Assembly (NCBI GenBank): GCA_020740775.1
Contig: JAHEWK010000009.1
Location: forward strand, 3,038,001 to 3,102,000
DNA: 64,000 bases
Direction: 5' to 3'
DNA from: Ilyonectria destructans
Lineage: Eukaryota > Ascomycota > Sordariomycetes > Hypocreales > Nectriaceae
The position numbers and the translations under genes are program-made. The notes under the pieces are model-generated. The model did not search any database. It was not told the origin of the DNA and was given only the letters and a program-made list of their open reading frames with translations. This document shows, in pieces, positions 21,590 to 32,397 of this stretch. Every line of letters begins with the position of its first letter. The first letter of the stretch is position 1.

Positions 21590-24242
21590 GAACGACTTTA
21601 AGAAATGCAGTATTTTGATAATCCGCCAACATGTCCATGCCTCCACAAAGGAAAGCAAGGCTTTATCTACCATTCATCCCCCCAACATCCCCACACGGGA
21701 GAGACAGGGGGTTCACCCGAGTTTGATGCATGCAGGGGAAGGAACGGGCAGCCGTAAACAGATAACGATGCTTGGTCATCCTCTTAAGGTTTTCTATTAG
21801 ATGTATGGGTCCTTTCACACACCTACTCGACCCGGCATTTGAGCATTCGGACCCCAGATCCAAGTACAAGAGAGTCAGAGACCCTGTACGGCTGGTGTTC
21901 CGAGGCGCGTGTGGACAAGGGTGTGCCTTGTTGGGTTCGGCCCATGCGACGAATTGGGAACGGCCCTGCATGTAAACTGTTACTTATCACATGAGACGGG
22001 GAGATCCCATCTTGTTACACAGGCCGAAGTTCCGACCGCGCGGCTGGCAAGCAGCGAGCGGGTGTGGTGTGGCGCTTTGGCCAAATTTATTCTCAGCAGG
22101 TTCCTCTTAGTTGTACTCACTTAGGATGATCTGCTCCAGCGCTGCTCCCTCTTTTCAGGTAACCTAGCGCAAGGTTCTTGGCGTTGAGCACGAAGTTCAG
22201 ACTTCGGTGGTGTCCAGGTCTGGCAGGAACCATAATCTGCCTGCTTGATCAAGCGTGATAAGGGGCTGCATGCTGAACAGAAGGGTGAACACTTGACTAT
22301 GCTTGGGCCATAATTCTTTAGAAGTGAGTGTGTGGCGTGAACTGAATCGATCCTGACTGCCTCATGAGCCAAGCAGCCCACGTCCAGATTGATTGCCGAC
22401 ACCTGTGCCTGTGCGGATTGCCCGATAAAACAGTCAGGGGGCGGGGCGGGGCGGCCCGAGTTTGTTCGTCCCAGCCTTCTCAATGTATGGTAACTTCCGC
22501 GTCGACTACCTATCCCCACATTGGATAGTCTTCGTCTTACTTCAAGGCGCTCTGACGCTGGGCGCCTCAGGCTCACGGACGCGCCGTCAGGCTGGCGTTG
22601 CAACACTACTACGACACACTATGTTGGCCGCAGGCCTAGGCCCTCGACAACCTGGTTTTCTGCGAGCGGGACAAGAATGGCCCATCAGACTTGCTGCATA
22701 CGAGGCACTTGTGAGCAGGCGTCGGCGTGGCGCTACTGCAAATACGACCCTGATGATGTCCGGACCTTCAGCTCCTTCGTCTCAATGTTTGGGTCAACAG
22801 AGTACTCCGTACACCAATACAGACCCATAATTCAAGGTTCAGTAAGGCGAGCCGTGCGTCTATCGGCGGTGTCATCAGTGTCAAGGGTAGTTCCGCAGCT
22901 GGCATTTCCGAGTACTCGTATCAGCTAGTAGAGTAGTACCCGCGAAAAGTCCACCGTTTCGACCATGAGACTCGCGTCGTAATTATCGAGGTGCAACCGG
23001 GCGCCAAGGTTTCCGGCAGGCATCAACCCATGACCAATCGGCATGCCTCCACCTATCATGCCCCCCATCTTACAAATCGGATTCTGGCTAGTGAGTACCG
23101 GCGCCACCACATGTTACCCTGACGGTCAACAAAACTGACTCAAAAATACAGTCTAACTTACTCTTGTCGAAATGCCGTAGCCTTTGCCGAATCCTCTACA
23201 AATCTCAGGACCAGATGTGCGACCACAATGTTAACGATAGAATCTCTTGTCTTATTTAGTGTTTTGCTGAACATCTTAACAGGCACCCGTTTCGGTGTGC
23301 GTGGCCAGGCTGAGCGAGGACTTTCGACTCAAAGTTGACAAACAAGCAGTGATCCCCTCCTAGGAGGCCTGGCATGGCTCGGGGGTCTGAGGAAGTCACC
23401 ACTCCGGGACGGCGTACTACCGTAAAAACTAGGTCAACCTGAACGTCTTAGTTGGCCCCATTCTTTATTCCTATATTTCGGCTATTAACTGTCTAAGTGA
23501 ATTATTTGACTGGCTATAATGACTGGCTATAATTCGTATTTGACGGGGCCAATAGATAAGCGGTTTGATCGACGAAAGAGGCCATGTGGTTGGCTGATCC
23601 TTCTTTATGGGGCGAGCTAAGTTGTTCGAGTTGACCGAGCTTTTAAGTACGGTAAACGCACAGCTGCTTTTGGCGCCTGTCGGGTAGGTCCCGGAAAGGG
23701 CGGATGAGCATGACGCGGCTCGGCCCGAACCGAGACAGGCCGGGAAACACCCGTGAGAAGACTTCGCGTTCTCGGTTCGCTCCGGGAAGTATCCGTCGCT
23801 GCTCATCCCGGGCCCAACAGAGAGTTCCGGGACAATAGATACTTCCGTATCGCACTACCCCGACCTTTCACATAGTCATCTTGCTACTCCGGCCTAACTC
23901 CTTTGAAATATCGGGGCATAGGAAATTCTTCGTGGTTTCCAATGTGACGCGGAAGTGATTCCAGTACAATAATGCATACATAGGACAATGGCGGGACTTC
24001 ATGCAGGGTTGAACTCGTGCTCGGAACAATCCGTCAAATTCGGAAATAGAGGCAGGGAATCATGTGCCCTAAGAACAAGCAAAGTCGGTAATGACGGGTA
24101 GATCTGCGCGTCCAACGGAAACCACCACTTGATCAAGCCACCTCAACAACCAGAAATGCCCCCCTAAATGCCACTATACTGCCCATGTCCAGCACGAAGC
24201 GCTCGAGGTAGCACCGCCAGGAGATCTTCTCAGTCATACTTC
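21590..24242. other. gene-poor region
   Basis: About 2.6 kb with only short open frames lacking recognisable domains or good splice signals. It contains a GC-rich part (22130-22920), a duplicated TGACTGGCTATAA near 23510-23530 and a nested inverted repeat at 23688-23833. The 5' part must hold the receptor promoter. Confidence 0.5.
23688..23833. repeat. nested imperfect inverted repeat
   Basis: Three pairs of complementary words are nested around one centre: GTCCCGGAA (23688) with TTCCGGGAC (23825), GGATGAGCA (23702) with TGCTCATCC (23800), and CGAACCGAGA (23726) with TCTCGGTTCG (23770). The loop is about 34 nt. Such an arrangement can form a long hairpin in RNA or DNA or be the remains of a foldback element. 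No flanking target duplication was recognised. Confidence 0.7.
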
Positions 24243-24476
24243 CTACATGACCGGCTTGATGTTGTCATCACCTCGCCTTCTGACGCCGCCAGGGACGCCG
24301 ACTGAAACGCCACGGCCGTCAGTATAGTTGGCCTGGCCCAGAACAGTACAGTCGTTCTGCTTCTTGGCAATATCGCCCGGGGTGTCATCGCTGGTAGAGC
24401 CAGCGCTGGCGGGTAGAATAGGCGAGACCATGGCGGCGACGCTGAGGGCGGCGAGGAGGAAGGGCTTGGAGACCAT
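24243..24476 (-). CDS. putative small secreted protein
   Basis: An open frame of 77 residues beginning MVSKPFLLAALSVAAMV, a classic signal peptide with cleavage likely after PASA (about residue 30). The mature part is short, polar and glycine/aspartate-rich (DCTVLGQANYTDGRG) with a single cysteine and an arginine-rich patch near the end. An upstream in-frame extension exists but would bury the signal peptide, so the internal ATG is chosen. Not recognised; it could be a secreted peptide or a chance frame. Surrounding DNA is gene-poor, where such genes are often found in fungi. Confidence 0.4.
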   Translation of the reverse strand: MVSKPFLLAALSVAAMVSPILPASAGSTSDDTPGDIAKKQNDCTVLGQANYTDGRGVSVGVPGGVRRRGDDNIKPVM

Positions 24477-24569
24477 CTTGTTGATAAAGGCGGAAAACCC
24501 ACGTATAAGAGCGAGGCGTGGAGGAGGATTCGTTGATGCTGCAGAAGAAGTATATTGTAGATGAGGCAC

Positions 24570-27500
24570 TGGTGAACTATTGTTGGTTTTTTTTATATAA
24601 CTGTTGAGCTTCTAGTCCCCCGTTCGGGTGTGTGTGCTACTAGGGCCCCCTACCCCATGATATTGTAGATGAGGAGCTGGTGGTTTCTACGGTGGCCAAA
24701 CAGGAGGCGGCCCGTCCCTGATCCCTCGTTGTATAGTAAATCCATTACTTCAGCAATCTTGTTCGTCGATGAGCAATTCGCGTCCCTGAGTCAGGCGGCT
24801 GCGCGGCGTTATTACCTGACCGGCCCCGAAGCCCAGGACAAGGAAGTTCAGTGAAACCACATGTGGGAGCCTTGAAGCAAGGTGACCAGAGAATAGTCAA
24901 CCAATCAAGCTTCCAACCGGGCGGAAGGTCCTGAGCATCTTCGCCAGGGATGCGGAGTAGAGCTTCGCCATCGTGCATGGATCTCTGCACTGTGGAGCAG
25001 CCCCAACGATCCGACTATCACACCAAGCTTACTCCGGCAACTCGACCCATCTTAAGCTTATTTCCTGGTGGGATTATGGGGGTTCAAGCTGCTCACAATA
25101 GCAACCCACGCCTCTAACTCTTGTCCCTGCTATGTTGTATTCTCAGGCCCTGGAGAATACGCAAGCACCCGCGCGGGGACAAGGTGGACTCCCCGATGAG
25201 GCAAAACATGTCAGAGTCTAGTATTGATTGATGCTGTAGCAGTACTCGTATGACGGGGTGTGGCGGAACATCACGGAGTCGAAATAACGAGCTTCCGGTG
25301 AATTTGTCAATGCAACACCAGGGAGCTACAGTTACAATGAAGTCTTCGAGAGGAATTACAGTGGCACGTCCAAGTAAAGACAATTGCTATACATTCAAGG
25401 ACAGAAGCAAGTCATCGATCATCGATAATGACTAATACTAGTAGTTGATAAGGGCCGCCAATCCCTGGGCTCTGCTTACCAAGCTCATGATCCCCCGGGG
25501 CCTTGTTCCACCGTCGTTAGTGCCCCCGAAGCGTGTGAGTGTCTAATGGGTTTGCGTGAATCGGCAGTGATTTATTTTCCGCACGACAGAGACCGAGTTT
25601 ACTCTCATTACTGCGACTTTCCAAGAGATAGCATGTTCTGTGCTTAAAGCGGTAGCATTGTTCCGAGGTGTTAGAGTGCATCATTACAGTTGTCAATGTG
25701 TTGAGGGTACTTATGTGATATTTAATGTGTGTATTGACCTTCTTGTCAAGACCCCACGGCGCTGCACGCATGACGACGGGCGTCTCGGACGTTGCCATAT
25801 ATTGCGCAGTCTCGTAAAATGGCGCAGTCACAGGGACATAGTCCATATCCCCAACGCCCGCATAGCGAAACTACGTGACTAATGAACGCGACTTAGCAGC
25901 CGTCGTGGGCAGTCCTGGAACTGTCTACAAAGCGCCGGTAGAAGCCGTGAAAATCATGGGTCTCGCTGTCAAACTCGCTTCTGTGCCAGGTCTGGGGCAA
26001 CGGTGCAACTTGAAAGCCGCGACTGCAGCACCATCCCTGCGGGTTCCATGATCAAGGTTTTACTATATTAAAGACGGATGCCTGGTGTTCTAGAACTTAG
26101 GGTTGTGCCAGGCTGGGTCTATTAGACCCAGCTTCAATCGGTTTCGCCACAATCATGCTACGCGTGTCCTTTGGGTCGAATTGATTCCGGGCAGCTACCC
26201 AGCCTATTGGGCGAAAGCTCTAGCGACCAAGCTCTTCGGAACCGCTGCCCATAGGTATACAGGGGTTGCGCTAGTACCCTCGCAAGATAGCATCAGATTT
26301 GTAAGACAAGTACACAATAGATAGAAGGCTTACGTGTCAATGTTTGTAAGCTTTTTCCCTCACTCGTGTTTGGCTTTGCCGTCACAGTTGTGGCCGCCCC
26401 TGTTGCTTAATCGGAGGAGCTCCGAAGAGCTTGGTATGGCGGTGTCTCTGAGGTACGTCCTGCTTCGGTTGCTCTCTGCGCCTGTCTCTTCGCCTCGGGT
26501 CCCAAGGGGAAAGCGTCGTCCCGGGACGGTACCCAGATGATTTTAATACGGTTGTTGCCTTTTCCCAGCCGTCGGATGTGGTTGTAGATTTCCCGGATGG
26601 CTCACTCCCGATTGTTGCTGCGGCCGCGCGATCGCCTTCAGAGCTGACTGGCCGCTTGGCAGTATGGATACGGCGACATGGCAAATAAGATTCCGGGACT
26701 GATAAGCTACAGGCTCACACGTCTCGATGCGAAACGAACTGTTCGTCATTTCTCTCCTTCCAAGGGACCACCTAAGGCCGTATGCCCCAATTCATATGCC
26801 GAGCCGTGATTAAACAGCCACAGCAATTCAGGGGGTCCGTCCAAAAGGTTCAAAGGCATTGGCAGGCCCGCGGGGACCGGTCACCTGTAGTAGCAAGATG
26901 GAAGGAGGTGAGGGGGAGTGGGGAGGGGAATTGGTAAGGTAGCGGCCCGTTATTTAGTAGATCGGGCCGTCGAATGTAGAGTTTGATTAGTGTGAAACCA
27001 CCAGTCAACCCCAGGGTGGACAGGGACGCCCTGGCTTGGTTGTACTCGTTTCTCGAGGTCGACTACCGTCACATCTCACTTTCCTTCGTCGACTGCCACG
27101 TGGGATTAGAGATGCGGAGGAACCTCAGGGGATAGTGGGTGGGCGCAACGAACCACTCATGACAGGCCTGCAGTCCTCTGGGGCCGCGGGGAGCTTTGGG
27201 CATCGTGGTAGTGGTACGGGAGAGCCGTCGGAAGAAAAGGTACTTGAGCGAGCACTAGAGAGGTTCTGGAAAATTCGGAAGGACGGGGGAGAGCGAAAGA
27301 GAGCGACGGAGGAGGAAACGGAGACGCCGCTCTTGTTATTTGCGGACTTGGGTTTCAAGCCAGGTGGCGGGGGAGGCATGGTTTCAAAGGCAGACGCCTT
27401 CATTCGGTAATCAGGAACATCAATTCATCGGGCCCAGCTTTCGGTCCGTTGCCTGTTCCGGCAAGCGCTGCTCAACTCACGGGGACTTACCCTATTAAGG

Positions 27501-27800
27501 CATCAGCCGCTGCGTGTGAAGGCTTCTGTAACCCTCCTCGCCCGGTGGCTGAGGAGCCAAGTTCAGAAACTAACTTGAACAGGCAGGTTTCCCTAAACCC
27601 TGCTCTCCCCCGCATCGTGTGTACTTGAACTACCCCAGGCTTCTTTATTCTCTTGGAGTCAACCACGCTTCGAGTATAAATCAAGTCTTTGAACCCACCG
27701 CAGTTAATCGCATCGTCTTTATATTCTACTCTATCTTGCCATTGATCCATCTTCCCCGACCGGAGACTTGAAAGCCAAGGACTTTGCCAAAACGAAAAAC
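24570..27800. other. gene-poor region
   Basis: About 3.2 kb without a supported gene. It holds a short perfect hairpin, GCTGGGTCT-ATT-AGACCCAGC, at 26112-26132, and a short direct repeat, TATTGTAGATGAGG, near 24550 and 24660. Open frames here have no known motif. Confidence 0.5.
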
Positions 27801-28490
27801 ATGACCGAAAAACGCGGGGAGGAGCTTGACGAGGGCTCGAGGCTGTTCTAGCCACTGAGCAACTCAGTCCTGAGGAAGATAGGAGGATCATGCGCAGAAT
27901 GGACATGTGGTAAGTGGGGATCACGTTGACAAGACCCTCAACTAGCTAACAGATGCCCTGGTAGCCTGCTCCCTATCATGGCCGTTTCCTACATGTTTCA
28001 GTACCTGGATAAGACCGCCCTTTCTTTCACGGCAATCATGGGACTTCGGGACGATCTCCATCTAAGTGGTAGCGATTTTTCATGGGCGAGCAGCATTTAC
28101 TACTTCGGATATCTCGTCGCGTCATACCCCGTGGGTATGCTGATGGTCCGTTGGAAAGTCGGCAAAACCATTGCTCTTTCCATGTCAGCACTTGAGACTC
28201 CGATATTGCTGCCAGTTCGCTGATTTCAATGCAGTTTCGTTTGGGGCAGCGTCCTTCTGTCCACCGCGGGTACTCGCAACGATAAAGGTTTGTTGGCGGT
28301 GCGATTCTTTTTGGGAGTCACCGAGTCGGCCATCGCCCCAGCTCTGGCCGTCGTTATCTCTATGTGGTACAAGCGATCTGAGCAACCGTTGAGGCACGCG
28401 GCGTGGTTCATTGGTAATACTTTTGCCGGAATTCTTGGAGGCCTGCTTGCATATGCTATTGGCCATATCACGAGTATTGCACCATGGAAG
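27801..28490 (+). pseudogene. MFS permease (allantoate-permease/DAL5-like), N-terminal half only
   Basis: Encodes the first four to five transmembrane helices of an anion:cation-symporter-type MFS protein: SPEEDRRIMRRMD, then YMFQYLDKTALSF, the YYFGYLVASYPVG helix, and RFFLGVTESAIAPAL. Two introns are visible (GTAAGT...TAG near 27911 and GTCAGC...CAG near 28182). The presumed start ATG at 27801 is out of frame with the rest and the connecting frame has a stop, so the N-terminus is broken. Homology ends at IAPWK, position 28490. The rest of the transporter (about seven helices) is absent and is replaced by a regulator fragment. Not functional as a permease. Confidence 0.82.
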
Positions 28491-28522
28491 GTGAGATCCA
28501 GACCTTTGGTTCGAATTTCTAG

Positions 28523-29860
28523 GTATTTGAGCCGAACCTGAGCCGCTCGCCACGCCAGCGCGAAATTCGACGGCGAACCTTCTGGGCATGCGCTTTGCTT
28601 GACCGGCTGGTCGCGTACTGCACGTTTCGTACGCAGACTATTGACCTTACTTTGGTGGGACTTCATCTTCCTTGCGATGAGGTTGCCTTTGCTTTCGGCC
28701 ACGACAATCCCGGCCCAAGGTTCAACGACCTGGGCGAAACGGACGCGGGGAACATACCTCTGGCATACTTCGTCAAGACATTCATGCTCTGGTCCCGCGT
28801 CGCGAGATTATACGTTGATGGAGGGCGGCGCAGGCTAGGAGCCGCTCCCTGCGATCCCGCGACCAAGACTTGGCGCAGCGTCTTTGACATACAGGCCTGG
28901 CTCGACGGACTGCCGAGCAATATGAAATGGTCTGAAGAGAACTTGTGCGCTCATCAGGCCCTAGGGCAAGCAGCGCCCTATATCAGCGTACATTTCCTCG
29001 CCCAACATGCCCTCTTTCTGGTCCATCAAGAACACCTTCCTCAAGCCGATACATTCAGCGGGCCGGAGAGGCAAGAAACGCCGGACCAACCTCGTTCCAT
29101 CCCTACATCTTTGACGTATGTTGATCGCACCATTATAGGGGCTTGCATTGATGGAGCGAATAACATCGTTCAGATGTGCCAACTACTCGACATAGCCATA
29201 CCAGATTCTGGCCAGCAATTCCCCGTCTTCTGCATTGGCATTCCCCTAGTTACTGCGTCAAGCGTCCTTCTATGGGTCCACTACTGTAGCCCAAAGATAG
29301 CGCCAGATCTGGAGCTGACAGATATCCAAGTGAGCCAAGCCAAGGCTAACGTCGACTACCTGCTGTCAAAGCCATCGGTGTGGTCTAAACAATGGGCCTT
29401 GGCGAAGACATGGGTTGGATGTACTAAGCTTCTGGTCGAATTTTATCAGTCGAATCACTTCAGCCAAACACAAAATTCTACGGGAGAAGCAATCTTACTG
29501 GAAGACTCAGAGCAGGACGTGGAACAGATCTCAGATTTGGAAACGAGGGAAAGTTCTCCAGTTCGCCTCCGCGATGGCGCTGGATTTCCAGACGTCACCA
29601 TGCTGCCCCACGCCATCTACTATAGGGTACGTATGATCACTGGCCTCCTAAGCGAGCAGCCGGACCTCTGTAGGAAATTACTTCGCAAGTTGGAACGGCA
29701 ACCGAATACTCAACAACTGCAGGACCTGAGTAATTTGGATTTGGATGCTGCGTGGTTGCACGATCTCGATCTCATGTCATCTGCCTCGTGGGCGGATTTT
29801 GTGTCGGAATTTGAGCAGACAGATGATTCGCCGTCACACTATGGAGGCCTTCAACCATAA
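28523..29860 (+). pseudogene. fungal Zn2Cys6 regulator, C-terminal half only
   Basis: About 445 residues of the fungal transcription factor body: NLSRSPRQREIRRRTFWAC at the start, then LLDRLVAYCTFRTQTIDL, the LHLPCDEVAFAFG stretch, and an intact tail ending YGGLQP. The zinc cluster and linker are missing. It follows the MFS fragment after a 32 nt spacer that starts GTGAGA and ends TTTCTAG; removal of that spacer would join the two frames exactly. A 32 nt intron is shorter than usual for fungi, so a fused product is uncertain. The long intact frame without stops suggests a fairly recent event. Without a DNA-binding domain it cannot act as an ordinary regulator. Confidence 0.82.
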
Positions 29861-30528
29861 TGTTAAGGGATTCCACCCCATTCAATTAGACGATTGATCA
29901 TTGATTGAGGTACTAAAATACTCATAGCCTTAAACCATCGGCTTCGCGTAGATGATACGAGGCCAATGGGGTGGTGGAGCGGAAGGGGGGGGGGCCTTTA
30001 ATTACTACTGTGCGCCACCTATCTAATCAGATGACCGAATAAACTTACAAAACAACATGACACACTCTTCCATGGCGTAGAGAGACGATCTATTCTTAAG
30101 CTGGTACATGCACTGAGTCAAGAGCAAGAAGTTGTCGTAACGGGTGTGGAATCTGTCACAAAAAGACGAATGTCCCTTGTGGGACCGCATACCCCCACCC
30201 ACCCCTTATATCCTTTGCAACAGAATCCTTCTCTCCACATCATGGACCAATCGGAGCGGATTTGAATCGCGAGATATACCGTAACCCGTGTCCCGTCTCC
30301 GTCTCCGTCTCCGTCTCCGTGCCCGTCTCCGTCTCGGTAGGTGCAGCCGAGAATGCACGGGAGAAATCTCCACTAATAGACCCCATGCATTTGTTGTCAT
30401 GTTCTCGGGTGTTGTACAAGAAAACATATAAACTCCTATATTTGCAGTGCTTTTTCAAACCAACCATCAGAATCGGAATCATTGCATCGCAAAAAGTCTT
30501 TATCCAAACCCCTGCCATAACCGCCACG
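29861..30528. promoter_or_regulatory. promoter region of the acyltransferase, with microsatellite
   Basis: About 670 bp. A hexanucleotide repeat of CCGTCT units with one variant runs over 30293-30336. The open frame that continues upstream of 30529 is just repeat-encoded and is not taken as coding. Confidence 0.5.
30293..30336 (+). repeat. (CCGTCT)n microsatellite
   Basis: About seven hexamer units, one of them degenerate (CCGTGC). It lies 190 bp before the acyltransferase start, presumably in the promoter or 5' UTR. Confidence 0.9.
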
Positions 30529-31650
30529 ATGACAATCAGAAAAGTCAGCGGACAGAGCAATGGCGAGCACCAGGCCGCGCCAGTCAAGACGGTGCATTGT
30601 TCAGGCACACCCTACGAAATCGGTCTCGCTCACGGCAGCCAGGCCGCCCCCGAAATCCACAGGAACGTTGAGATCTATACCGCCTACTTCCGTACGAGAT
30701 CAGGCGTTAGCTGGGAAGACGCTCGACAGACGGCTGTTGAAGACTATCTCCCTAGCCTGGAAGACATCTACCCCGAGATCATCGAGGACATGAAGGGCAT
30801 TGCGGATGGCGCCAAACGCACCCTCGAGGGCATCCTGGCGCTCAACTTGCGCAGCGAGATCCTCTTGACTGCCTACGCCGACGGGTGCACCTCCTTGAGC
30901 CAACGAACCAATTCCGGCACCATGCTGCTCTCCGAAAACTGGGATTGGATCCACGAGGTCGGGGAGACCGTGGTGTTCCTCCGTATCACCGGGGCAGGCT
31001 CCGATGCGATGACTATCCACATGCTCACTGAAGCTGGCATCGTGGGCAAGATTGGCATGAACTCTGCTGGGGTTGGAATTTGCATGAATGCTATTCGTTG
31101 CACCCTCAAAGACCCGGCTAGAATGCCGGTGCATGTTATGATGCGTCGCATTCTGCAGTATGCTCACACCTTTGACGAGGCAAAGAGCACTCTCGACAAA
31201 TACGGCCTCGCCAGCTCAGTCAACTTCATGATTGCCGATAGAAGCGGGAACTTTGGCGACTTCGAGTGCACCCCTATCGAAATCTTCCTTATTCAGCCAG
31301 TACCGTCGCCAGAAGGGCCTTTCGTAACCCATACCAACCATCTGTATTCGGATGTCAGGAATCGGGTCAAGGACACGCCTTCCAAGCACTCATTCACTAG
31401 GCAAACCCGAATCGTAGAGCTTACTCGGGCGGACGGCGAAAGGGGCCAAGAGGCGTCTTTCGATAGCATTCGCGCAAGGCTATCAGATGAGCAAGGCTAC
31501 CCCCTCTCGATCTGCCGTGGCAGACCCGATGAGACCATGGAGACTCACCCGACCCTTGCCTGTTGTATGATGGACTTGACATTAGGCAAGGCACGGTTCC
31601 TTTTGGGGAGGCCTAGCGAGGATGTTCCAATCGTCGAGTTTGAGCTGTAG
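30529..31650 (+). CDS. IAT-like (acyl-CoA:6-APA acyltransferase family) autocatalytic Ntn-type hydrolase
   Basis: A 373-residue single-exon protein of the isopenicillin-N acyltransferase family (peptidase C45). These proteins cleave themselves before a cysteine and then use it as nucleophile to hydrolyse or transfer acyl groups. The site is clear: YADGCTSLS, with Cys at about residue 120. Other family marks are SENWDW and NSAGVGICMNAIRC downstream. Length fits the family (about 350-370). The chosen ATG follows a CCACG context and gives a normal N-terminus; it carries no peroxisomal SRL/ARL-type ending (ends EFEL), unlike the penicillin enzyme. No penicillin cluster genes are nearby, so the substrate is unknown. 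Intact, no stops. Confidence 0.9.
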   Translation: MTIRKVSGQSNGEHQAAPVKTVHCSGTPYEIGLAHGSQAAPEIHRNVEIYTAYFRTRSGVSWEDARQTAVEDYLPSLEDIYPEIIEDMKGIADGAKRTLEGILALNLRSEILLTAYADGCTSLSQRTNSGTMLLSENWDWIHEVGETVVFLRITGAGSDAMTIHMLTEAGIVGKIGMNSAGVGICMNAIRCTLKDPARMPVHVMMRRILQYAHTFDEAKSTLDKYGLASSVNFMIADRSGNFGDFECTPIEIFLIQPVPSPEGPFVTHTNHLYSDVRNRVKDTPSKHSFTRQTRIVELTRADGERGQEASFDSIRARLSDEQGYPLSICRGRPDETMETHPTLACCMMDLTLGKARFLLGRPSEDVPIVEFEL

Positions 31651-32397
31651 ATACATTGTCACGCGAAAGAGATCCTGGACATTAAGTAGGTCTTACTATA
31701 TTCCAATTTAGAATTCAACTAGCATCGGCGTCCGGTCTCACCGGGCTCGACCCGTCCAACCACCGCCATCAACACGATCCACTCGACCGACTCTATCGGC
31801 CGCCTCCATCAGCAATGCCGCTAGAACACTGGTGGAATCTCTGAGGCGAGTGACTGGCGCCTCCTTGCGGGGGAAGCCAAAAGTGTGACCCAACGTCTCG
31901 CTAACCGACCCAGCACTAAGAGCGCCACCGCTATCAAACAAGGTCCTCTCCTATGTACTGATTAACTTGTACACGGTAGTTAGCGAATTGCTTTCTAGAA
32001 TAATCTGCATAAATTTTGAGAACTGCTTTCTGTACTATGCTACATGTGAACTTCGGTGACGGTTCAACCCGCGGTTTGTACATAGGTAGGGATGTAACCG
32101 CGGATTTCTCCGCCTAGACATTTTCGTGAGCTAATGCAGTTATCCCCCCTTCTTTCCCAAGATTGGATACCTGGTAGGCGCAGCAGACTAGCACTCAGCT
32201 TGACCGTTGGTTCCGCGTTAGCCCAAGTTCATCCCTACCCCAGCTTAAGTTAGTCCCTACCCCAGGTCCCCCACCTCCCTGTTCCGCTGATCATCTATAA
32301 GTCAGCTTGGGATCCCCCGCATGTCTCGATCTCCATCGACTCCCTCCTCGCCAAGCTCGTCATCACAGGTTGAGCGCTACCTCTAAAAGGGTCCGCA
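31651..32397. other. intergenic region
   Basis: About 750 bp, no supported gene; it includes the promoter of the membrane-protein gene at 32398. Confidence 0.5.

Noticed and set aside
22521..22928. 135-residue open frame
   Set aside because: GC-rich, no motif, no splice support, several overlapping frames of equal length; probably chance.
27036..27410. 124-residue open frame with an overlapping antisense frame
   Set aside because: Low-complexity Arg/Glu/Gly composition and an equally long antisense frame; no domain.
30262..30528. 89-residue N-terminal extension of the IAT-like protein
   Set aside because: It is encoded largely by the CCGTCT microsatellite and promoter DNA; the family N-terminus begins at 30529.
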